DNA of 64,000 bases from the NCBI GenBank assembly GCA_037178625.1, contig CM074141.1, positions 2,170,001 through 2,234,000 of the forward strand, read 5' to 3'. This DNA is from Skeletonema tropicum. Lineage: Eukaryota; Bacillariophyta; Thalassiosirophyceae; Thalassiosirales; Thalassiosiraceae. Of this stretch, positions 27,378 through 36,768 are shown in pieces. The first letter of the stretch is position 1. Each line of letters begins with the position of its first letter. Below the pieces are notes generated by a model, which was given only the letters and a program-made list of their open reading frames with translations, was not told the DNA's origin and ran no database searches. Both the position numbers and the translations under genes were made by a program.

Positions 27378-28865
27378 CTACTCCTCTGACCTCTTCTTTC
27401 TTTCCTTTTCCTTTTCCTTTTTGCCAGACCTTCTTTCCCTTCTTTCCTTGTCACCCGACGATCGTTCCTTTCCTCCGCTTGACGACGACGTTCTCTTCTT
27501 AACCTTTGATGATGACGACGACGGTTCCCCCTCCTTCCGACTCGATGATCCCCTCTTCTCCTTTTCGCCAGATGATGATGATGGTCTCGTCTGCGGTGAT
27601 CTCTTCTTTCTCTCCGAGTCCCTCGACGACTTTTTCTCTTTGTCACTACTTGATGATGATTTCTTTTCCACTTTCACTGGCGCCTCCTCTTTGACTTGTT
27701 TGCTAGATGAAGATCCGTCACTTTTATCATCTGAACGCTTTTCAGCACTCCCCTCACCATTAGATGTCTTTGACTTCCCATTATTATTTGCTGCTGCAGA
27801 GTCTGACGACAAGCTACGAAGTGCCTTCTCCAGTGCCGCCACCTTTGACCGCTCAACCTCCAACTCCTCCGTAAGAGTAGTAGTCACCTCCTTCAATTCA
27901 CTGATTTCCTTCTTGGCCTCCTCAAGCGCAAGTTGATTCTGCTCCATACTCTGCTCCACACCTGCCGAATCCTCCCCCTGCTTGGTAACCAACTCCTGCA
28001 AACTATTCACTTGTGCACGAAGTTCATCTGTCTCCACTTGTGCATTTTCCTTGTGTGTATTGGCTTGATATTGAACATCTTGAAGTTCTTCTTTTAATTC
28101 TTGAATAATTGATCGTAATTCTTCTACTTGGGAAGTTAATTCCCCCATTGCTTCGGCTTGTTGTTGTAATTGTTCCCCCTTCTTTCTGCCATTGATAGTG
28201 AGTCGTTTGCCTATCCTTTGGAATGGTTTTCGTTTTGCTGTCGGATTGTTATCGTCACCACCACCGCCACTGCGTTCGGAAGCACTATCATCACCTTCAT
28301 TACCGCTACTATTATTTGACCCCTCATCATCATCTTGATCATTGGCTACAGTTTCATTTGTCTTCTCTTTACCAAATAATGATTTTTTACCACCCTTCTT
28401 CTTTTTACCCTTCCGGTTATTACCTCCTCCACGACCCTCCCCATGCTCTGAAGCTGCCTCCGACGCAATATCATCATGGCTACTACTATTATTTATCTTC
28501 TTTCTGCGTGAAAATCGATTCATACTAATGGATCGTGATCGAAGGCCACCATTTCTTCCACCACGGCCAAATCCACGTGGCTTTCTTCCAAATCCTCTAC
28601 CACCCTTCTTCTCCTTCGTTTTTCTTCCCTTTTTGCCACCATTATTATTTTCCTCGGCTTCAGATTCATCTAATTGGCCGGATGTTTCATAGGCTTCTTC
28701 ATCTCCACTGGATGATGACGATGATGAACCCGAGTCAGAGACATCATCCGAGTCGGATCTAGAATCAGAACCTGAGGCAGATGAATCATCATCATCGCTG
28801 TCCTCGCTCTCTGAGATATCTGAGACGGGTGGTCGTTTGTCTCTCTTTCCTCGTAGTGCTGCCAT
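27378..28865 (-). CDS. Long coiled-coil protein with RGG-like patch and basic low-complexity tail
   Basis: 495 residues from ATG 28863-28865 (MAALRGKRDKRPPVS), frame intact. Order: acidic Ser/Asp region (SESEDSDDDDSSASGSDS); Gly/Arg patch (GRGFGRKPRGFGRGGRNGG) that may bind RNA; Lys-rich segment; Asn/Ser-rich acidic part; a coiled coil of ~130 residues (MGELTSQVEELRSIIQELKE to LEKALRSLSS) in heptads; then a Ser/Lys/Glu tail with KKEKEKERKK-like runs. No catalytic domain. A nuclear or RNA-granule scaffold is a reasonable guess from composition only. Confidence 0.65.
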   Translation of the reverse strand: MAALRGKRDKRPPVSDISESEDSDDDDSSASGSDSRSDSDDVSDSGSSSSSSSGDEEAYETSGQLDESEAEENNNGGKKGRKTKEKKGGRGFGRKPRGFGRGGRNGGLRSRSISMNRFSRRKKINNSSSHDDIASEAASEHGEGRGGGNNRKGKKKKGGKKSLFGKEKTNETVANDQDDDEGSNNSSGNEGDDSASERSGGGGDDNNPTAKRKPFQRIGKRLTINGRKKGEQLQQQAEAMGELTSQVEELRSIIQELKEELQDVQYQANTHKENAQVETDELRAQVNSLQELVTKQGEDSAGVEQSMEQNQLALEEAKKEISELKEVTTTLTEELEVERSKVAALEKALRSLSSDSAAANNNGKSKTSNGEGSAEKRSDDKSDGSSSSKQVKEEAPVKVEKKSSSSSDKEKKSSRDSERKKRSPQTRPSSSSGEKEKRGSSSRKEGEPSSSSSKVKKRTSSSSGGKERSSGDKERRERRSGKKEKEKERKKRSEE

Positions 28866-29345
28866 TGTTGTCACTGCTTTTATCTTATCCACCGATAATC
28901 GATAACGACCAATAACCAATAACTACTTCATGCATTGAAAGCTGCGCAGGCTTCACTCTTCACTATAGTACTTAGGCGCGGTCATCAAGATTAGATACCT
29001 ACTTGCATTTGTATGTGTAAAACCACTTAAGCACTTGTTGCCTTCTCAAACAATGAAGTGAGGGTCATGTGTAAAAGTCGCAACCAGCTGTTCGCCGGTC
29101 GCAAGGTAGATGCACACATAACAACTGCGAAGCAAGACCGCCAGGACTGGATGACCGCCTATATAACCAAGACACTGCCCGCAACTTACACACGATCGAC
29201 CAAGACACAACCAAGATGCTCACATACACCATGCCCTCCGCGGCCGTACCCACCCATACTAACATCTTCTGCGGAACAGCAAAGAGAGCAATTGAACAAT
29301 AAATTTTTAAAACATCAGCACACAAAACCCTACCAAAGTATTATC
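28866..29345. other. Divergent intergenic region with TATA-like box
   Basis: Lies between the divergently transcribed coiled-coil gene and the small acidic gene. CCTATATAACC at about 29158-29168, ~180 bp before the ATG at 29346, is a good TATA-like site for the plus-strand gene. In-frame coding potential upstream of 29346 lacks protein-like composition. Confidence 0.5.
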
Positions 29346-29717
29346 ATGAAACCCATCAGCAGGAAGTGGGAGGATTATTTATCTGAAGAGGAGGAAGAAG
29401 ACTATGTTGTACTTATGATGGCAAAACGTCGAAGGTTTACTACGGCGGATTTGGCCCATGCAGCTGCTGCATCAATCCGCCACTTGGATAGGACAATCGG
29501 TATCAAGAGTACCATGTTGCATCAACTAGAGACTGAACGATTTGAGCTCCTGCTCCGTAAAGAAGATGAAGATAAGGAATCCAAGCGTGAATTGATTGAT
29601 GTGCGTTGCGCAGAGTTGGAGGAGTGCATTGATAGTATTAAATCTGAGTTGAATACTTTGAAGGATAAGCAGAGTGATGCAGTGGAGAATGCAGAGAACT
29701 ACCTCTACAATAATTAA
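29346..29717 (+). CDS. Small acidic/coiled-coil protein
   Basis: 123 residues from ATG 29346: MKPISRKWEDYLSEEEEEDY, then KRRRFTTADLAHAAAASIRH, then a long helix with heptad spacing (LHQLETERFELLLRKEDEDK, ELEECIDSIKSELNTLKDKQ). No domain is recognised. The frame remains open upstream to an ATG at 29067, but that stretch spans a TATA-like site and is less likely translated. Function unknown; oligomerisation through the helix is probable. Confidence 0.55.
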   Translation: MKPISRKWEDYLSEEEEEDYVVLMMAKRRRFTTADLAHAAAASIRHLDRTIGIKSTMLHQLETERFELLLRKEDEDKESKRELIDVRCAELEECIDSIKSELNTLKDKQSDAVENAENYLYNN

Positions 29718-30304
29718 GAAGTTAGCACTGCTGTGGGTTGAACACACGGCAATTGAACAGAATGAGTCTACCCAACACAAGTATATCGTAGTTTAGTGGA
29801 GTTATTTTTTAAGTTCTTATTATTATATACTATTCACCGACAGCTCAATACTTTGGATTGAAAGCAGGCTATGTATCGTAACAGATCTTGCATGCTTGTG
29901 CATTGTGGTGAATGATCATGATGTGTAAAAGACGCAAGGTCTATTTTCTCATGAAGAAGAGAACACATATTGTGATCATCAACCGGTACTCTTTTTACAT
30001 GGCGGAGCTCGAGCGAGGTCATCATCTTCGATTTGCGTGCCTGATCTCCTCGCTCGCTCCGTCCTCAACACAACATCACCATGAAACTTGAGGCGGTGTT
30101 CTGGATTCTCGTTGCGTAGCCAGCAAATGGAGGATGAAGAACCGAACCGAACCCTACCCGAATACAGTAGGAGCAACAGAGAGATTTTTCTCTGTTTGTT
30201 CAAAGCTCTACAAAAACACTTGAATAATTTTTACGATCGTATTCGTATGATACTTTTCAATCTGAAAACAATAATTACAAACTCCTATCAATACAACGAA
30301 CAAC
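29718..30304. other. Intergenic region
   Basis: The 3' flank of the small acidic gene and 5' flank of the LRR gene. Short ORFs only, none supported. Confidence 0.5.
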
Positions 30305-33300
30305 ATGAACAACAATACTTTCACTTCAGACACCGCCGGTAAAAATCGTCTAAGTATCCGTCATTTGCTCGTAGCGGTGTTCCCGCCGTCGGCATCATCT
30401 GATAAGCAGGAGCAGTTGATGGATGATACCGCCGCCGCAGCAGCAGCAGCAGTCAAGATCGCAGCAAAGGAGAAACGTCACAAGCAGAACAAGGAAGACT
30501 AGGCCGCCCCCAAGCGTAAGAAGACCAACTTCATGACATGGCTGGGCGGTGGAATTATCTCACTCATGATGATGGCCATCTTCAGCTCCGTCACTACGCC
30601 GTTTGTCACTTTCTCACTTTTAATTCATCCGAGTGATGGATCGTCGGAGGGGAAGGCTCCTCCAGCCTGGTCGTCTATTCGTCAACGGGGCAATCCATCG
30701 AACAAAGCGCCACCAGCATCAAATAACGGTGGTATCGGTCCTTCGCCGAAAGTTGTACCGCCTTTCATCTTCTCCCCGGCTGCTGCTGTTACCCCTCGTC
30801 GTATGACATCCGACGAATTAAGGGCATCGACATGTTCGGACACTCCCAACTGGAAGGACAAGGATGGTGATGGATGTGATTATTATGAAGAATATGACGA
30901 TTGTTCTTCCGCTAACACCTATGCAGGGAATATGGGCCCAGCAACAGAGCACTGTTGTCACTGTGGTAAGAGTCATAATTTGCCTCCTCCTACTCCTACG
31001 AACTCTTCAACAATCTCAAACTCTACAACAAACTCAGCCAACCCTTCGAGTGCTGCTACTCCCGAATCATCAAGCTCTCCCACAATATCAGCCAATCTGA
31101 CACAGTTTTGTTTCGACACGCCCAACTGGAAGGATAGGTGGGGTGATGGATGTGATTGGTATGAAGATGATGAGGAATATGACTGGTGTTCTAACGCTGG
31201 CGATTACGCAGGATATTTGGGCCCAGCAACTGAAAATTGCTGCTATTGCGGGAAAGAGGTAAGTCTCAACAAGTTCACAAACATATCCATTTTAGCAACA
31301 GTTGATAACTGATAACCCAGGACTGCACTTTTGTTTGCCTTCGCGCCTACACCTTTATCTTCGTGGCAGCCATCAGCAACGCCTCCTTCAAACTCCACTT
31401 TGACGACAAATTCATCATCGCTCGTCTCAACCTCATCGCCGTCATGTACTGACACGGAAGGTTGGTACGATAGTTGGGGCTATGATTGTTCATTGTATGA
31501 AGCCATGGATCTTCCGGGGTGTCCTAAAGATGGTGAATCTCGGGGTGCTAATCGAAAATCTAAAGTTATGGGAACTGCAAATGATAATTGCTGTCACTGC
31601 AAGACTCCTGTAAGTATTTTTGACGTGATATGAATAGTTTATGAAGCACAACTCACCACTTCGATTTGGATTACGTGTTATTGCTACAGAAATCACAGTT
31701 GTGTGTGGATGTGGACACTCCCAACTGGAAGGATAAAGATGGTGATGGATGTGATTATTATGAAGAATATGACGATTGTTCTTCCGCTAACACCTATGCA
31801 GGGGATATGGGATCAGCAACTGAAAATTGCTGCTATTGCAGGAAAGAGGTAAGTCTCAAACAAGTTTAAAAGACAAATCATATTAGCAGCAGTTGATAAC
31901 CCAGGACTGTATTTTTGTTTGCGTACTGCCAGAAAGCTCTCGTCAGCACTCCTGTAAGTATTTATGTCGTGTTATCAATATAGTTTATGAAGCACGACTC
32001 ACCATTTTGTTTTGAAATCCGTGTTATTGCTACGGAAATTTCTTAGTCTCCCACAGATGCTCCCGCACTATCTGCTACTTCCGCAGTATGCACCGATACT
32101 CCAGGGTGGAAGGATAAATATGGTTCTGGATGTGATGGCTATAATCTTTTTACTTATCCTGGATGTTCTGACAAGAGATTGAGCAATTTTACAGGAGAGA
32201 TGGGCCCAGTAACTGACCATTGCTGCTATTGCATGAATCCTTCGGTAAGTTTGAGATTCTTCTATTTAGAAGAATTGGATAGCAACGGTTTCGAAGAATT
32301 GGATAGTATCATGGATTTCTCATCCACTTACACACCCGTCTTCAGTGTGAGTATTACAGGTCAAAATGTCAACGTTACATCTTTGACGAAGTCAGGTTGC
32401 TTTCGGCTGCAGGAGGTATTCCCATCAACTTGACCAACGACATTCTCCGATTCTGTGACAGAGCAGCATCAGTTTGCTGTGAGGATGCAGACCATGATGT
32501 CAAAATTGTCTTCAATGTGGAACATAACTACACTTTAACTGCTTGGTTATATAATGAGTGCAAGTGCAACTTTTGGTTACCTCTTTGCGAAGTTTCACAA
32601 GTAAAAGGTGCTTGTGATTATGCTGCCGAATATTGCTGTGGAGATTACTCCAGGGGAAAAAAAACTCAGTGGGTAGAAGTGGGATTCTCGTTTCGTGAGA
32701 ACAGTCGGGCATGTTATTGCGATTTCTTCAACTACGCCCGGAATGAATTTGGACATACATTGAAGTCAAAGAGCCTGGATATCAGCAAAGAGTTCGACAA
32801 CCCTTGTGGTCAATTTGAAGAGAAGGTGGGTTTCGATGTCGAGTTCTTGACGGATTCGAATACGGGATGGGTTTGGAATTCATCCTATGAGAAGACAAGC
32901 CTGGAGGCGATGTACAATCGAACAAACGGTGAGGAATGGACCAAAAGTGCTGGGTGGATGAATGAGACGGTAGATCATTGCCAATGGCACGGAATCACCT
33001 GCGATGGCGATGGGTATGTGACGGGTATTGATTTGAGGGACAACAATCTTTCTGGCCAGTTTCCAGTATATTCACGCAATGAAATCAATGGGTATCCAGT
33101 CCTTGACAACTTTTGGGTGTATACCAAGTACGGTTTGGCAAATCTTTTCAAACTCAAGACTCTTGACTTGGCTAACAACAATCTCGCTGGGACGATCGAA
33201 TATGCTCCGCTGTACAACCTTATTTCACTTACCCACTTTGATGTCTCGGGAAACCAGTTGAGCGGAGAGGTGGACGCACTTGTCGCTCCATCGCTAATAC

Positions 33301-36300
33301 GCGCCGACTTTAGCAACAACAACTTTACATCTATGCGTCGTTTCGAAAAGTACAAAGTATCACCTCTCCAAACGCTACGGTTTTGTGACGTGAGCAACAA
33401 CAACATTACAATTAATGCCGCTGACCTGCTGAAGAATATCCCATCCAACATCGAGCAATTCATTGCATCGAACAATTCAATCAAGGGAAATCTTCCAGCG
33501 TCGTTGAATTATCTCACAAAGTTACGACAATTTGACATGTCATCCAACGCTCTCTCTGGGAGTCTTCCTGGCTTTACCGAGTCTTTTACAACTCTCCAAG
33601 AACTTGATTTATCAAAACAAAATAATGGCTTCAACTTTAAAGGACCAATTCCGGAAAACATGTGGAGATGTTTATCTCTTCAGAAATTGATACTAGCTGA
33701 TAATAGGCTAACGGGTTCTATTCCATCTCTCGTGGGAAACTTGGCAGTGTTGGAAGTGCTCGATTTGTCCGACAACATTTTGCAAAGCTCAATCCCTTCC
33801 GAATTTGGAATGCTTGAAGGTAAGTAAAGTGTATGTTTCGCGTTTTCTCTTGCAAATGTTATCATATTTACTGCTTCATCCTTTCGCATCTATGTATTTC
33901 ATTGCCATGGCAGAATGATCTAATTCTTGCTGTTTCATTGTGAATCCACAGGTACCTTGAAACATCTTGGCCTATCAAATAATATGTTCACTGGAACCAT
34001 TCCTTCTGAGATTGGTCGGCTACAGGGCGCTTCTGTTCTCTTGCAAGGCAACAAATTTAACGATTCGTTTAAGATTGCTCCACTTAGTCTTTGTACCTCG
34101 AGTAATGTCAAAGAGTTTGATCTAGCTAATGACACAGCCTTGTGTCCGATTGAACGAAATGCTTTGAGCGACTTTCATGATTCGGCCAAGGGTGCAGAAT
34201 GGACAAATGATACCAACTGGCTGGATGAGTACAAAAGCTACTGTAGCTGGTATGGGGTCACTTGCGATGAAGGCAAGAATCACGTGACAAAGCTGAACCT
34301 AACCAACAATGGCTTGTCAGGAAGATTGAGCGATAGCATTGGAAAGCTATCTTCCATCAAAAAGTTGGACTTGAGTGATAACGACATCAAGGTGAATCCT
34401 ATCTGCTTAAATATATCCCATTATTGTGAATCATTGACCTTTACTTCCTTCATTGCTTACACTCTCATCAATCAACATCGCCCCTCTTGTGCTCAACTCA
34501 ATTCATACTCATAGGGATCGATTCCAACAGAGATTGGCCTACTTTCCAACCTCACTTATCTGCGCCTCAGTTACAACGCTTTCACAGAGGCACCTGAACA
34601 CTTGGCAAATTTGACAAAACTTCAACTCCTACAGCTTCAGAGCAATAGGATTGCTGAAATGCCTGAAATACCAAGACTGAATGATACTGAATATAATCAT
34701 TCAACCTTCGTCGCTGACTGCGGGTGCCCTCAGCCTTTGAGAAAGCTGGTAATTGTACTAGCTGTACCATGTGTTGTGAGTATTATCTGCCCCTGCTCAA
34801 TTCTTTCATCTGTCCCACGACGCCTCTCATCAACTTCAAATGATAACACCCGACAGGTAATGTAAATGACGACTGCTATCCAACAGGGAAAACACGAGTT
34901 GCTGAAATGGGCTATGGCAAATTTGCTGCAGCGCTTTTAGCTGGCTTCATTGTATTATGTGGCGTAGTCAGGATCTTCTTGTATCGATTCGGCAAGTCGA
35001 AGACGTCAACGGAAAGGAGGCCTGAAGAGGATGATATGTATGCTTTGAGAAAAATTGGCAAAGATTCAGTATATTCTTACATCGTTACAGACAAGCCTCT
35101 TGGTTGGCTGGCAGCCTTCATCACACTTGGCATACAGTTTGGAATTCTCGTCTTGTTTATCTTGGCGTCAGAAGCTAAAAAATTGCATGACGACAATATC
35201 GACGTAGAATTCACCTGGAAATGCCCTCGTGACTCGGATGTGTGTAAGGATAAAACCAATCTGAATGAGGCTGGTTGGTTTATATTCTCTTTGTTAATGA
35301 CTGCCTTTCTTGCAAAAGATATGATAAACGGAAGCAAGTTGATATACCATTCATCCAAAGTGAGGCATACTCTCTGGTCAAGGATTCGATATTTTGTTGG
35401 TGGGGTCGGCTTGTGTTCTATTACACTATTCGCCTTTTATGTAAGTTTTTGCATAATGTCTATATCCAACCCTCGCCCTCTCCTCATCGTGATGCAACTG
35501 ATTGATAACATATCTGTTCGTCTCATCGCCCTCGCTCAGGTCAGTACTGTGTACAACCGTGCAATCGCTACAAGCAATACGGCAATAATCGTCAACTCGG
35601 TAATTGTATTATTTGTTATGGAAATAGACGAGTACATCTTTGCCGCATTCAACGCAATCAATGATAAGTGGACAGAACATGCAGCTGAATCGGAGGAAGC
35701 ATCCAAAATGGAAGAGGAACTTGAACGACAAAGGGCGCAGAATGCTTCTCAACAGGAACAGATTGATGAACAACGAAAGGATCTTCGCATGCTACGCGAG
35801 ATAGTGGTAAAGATGCAGGAGCCACAAGCAAGAGCAGGAGCTACATTATCAACAAGCTTTTCACAATGTACTGACCACGAAAGCATGACTACACATGAAT
35901 CGAATGATGACGATACCGACATAGATGCGGAAAAAGGAGGAACGACGGATGAAATTGAGGAAGGCAAGGCTGCACTTCCTCTAGACGCGGTTGCGCTTGA
36001 GATTGAGAAGGGGCAGATTAATGCATGGCATTTGCAATGGGAGAAGTTGACCCGGATGGACCAACGAAGCTCTTCACAATCACGACGTATTGACCATGAA
36101 AGCATAACAACGCATGAATCGTATGACAATGATACCGACAAGGATGCGGAAAAGGAAGGAACATCGGATGAAATGGAGGACGACAAGGCTGCACTTCCTC
36201 TAGACGCTGTTGTGCTTGAGATTGAGAAGGAAGAGATTATTGAAAGTACACAGCCCAGCCCTCCAGCAGCAGCTTCATCCGACTCTGAGTGTGAAAGCGA

Positions 36301-36319
36301 CGCAAAAGCGGAGGTCTAA
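30305..36319 (+). CDS. LRR/Cys-rich receptor-like membrane protein with multi-helix C-terminal domain (ten exons)
   Basis: Exons: 30305-31258, 31370-31609, 31690-31848, 31933-31953, 32047-32244, 32346-33819, 33952-34391, 34515-34775, 34857-35440, 35540-36319 (~1700 residues). Phases agree throughout; the 99-nt segment 35441-35539 has GT-AG ends but no stop, so it may be retained. Domains: N-terminal segment; membrane helix WLGGGIISLMMMAIF; Cys modules (CSDTPNWKDKDGDGCDYYEE type), several one per exon; a Cys-rich pre-LRR region from CEYYRSKCQRYIF; LRRs with plant-type consensus (LDLANNNLAGTIEYAPLYNL, LSGSLPGF, IPSEIG); a cap with CTSCTMCC; four or more membrane helices (FAAALLAGFIVLCGVV, WLAAFITLGIQFGILVLFIL); a cytoplasmic coiled coil; and a tail with an internal duplication. 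Lesions: in-frame TAG 30500-30502 and a missing base near 34728. Role inferred: surface sensing or adhesion. Confidence 0.8.
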
Positions 36320-36768
36320 TAGTGCAGAGTTAATTAGGTTAAATTTAGAATCAAACTTAGATTGCAAGACTTTCGTTAAGAATTCCACTTGAGATCACGA
36401 TCAAGATGTGGCGACGCAGAATTGAGGTCTTCGTCTTTGATTGACAACAGCCACAGCCTGAGGCAACCAAATTTAGCTTCAAACTGAACACATATTTAAA
36501 GCATGAGAATACTTGTTATGTAACAAAAGCAACAACAAAAGCAACGAAGCAAGGGTAGTCATAGTGAAGCGGTTCAGCTGGCTCTCTCTAGAGCATTCAT
36601 CGCATTGCTACGTCGCATGCTATGGTCGGAAAAGATGCCCGTCTCAAACAGTCCGCCAAAGCTCGACCTCCACTTGTAAAGAACACAAAAAATCTTGCAA
36701 AAGATCGTGAACATAAAGCGGATCCACTACGCTCTACCATATATCATATCACTTAGGAAATTAGGTAA
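36320..36768. other. Intergenic region
   Basis: The 3' flank of the LRR gene and promoter of the following gene. CATATATCATATCACTTAGG at about 36738-36757 resembles CATCATATCATATCACTTCG at 45684 and ATATCATATCACTTAAGG at 60131, a short recurring box. No gene supported. Confidence 0.45.

Noticed and set aside
27257..27646. Arg/His-rich minus-strand ORF ending in DEVVCGRGPDTRTV, which recalls a diatom C-G-R-G motif
   Set aside because: It overlaps the coiled-coil gene in another frame, its composition follows from the GAPu-rich Ser/Lys codons there, and nothing after CGRG matches the known motif context.
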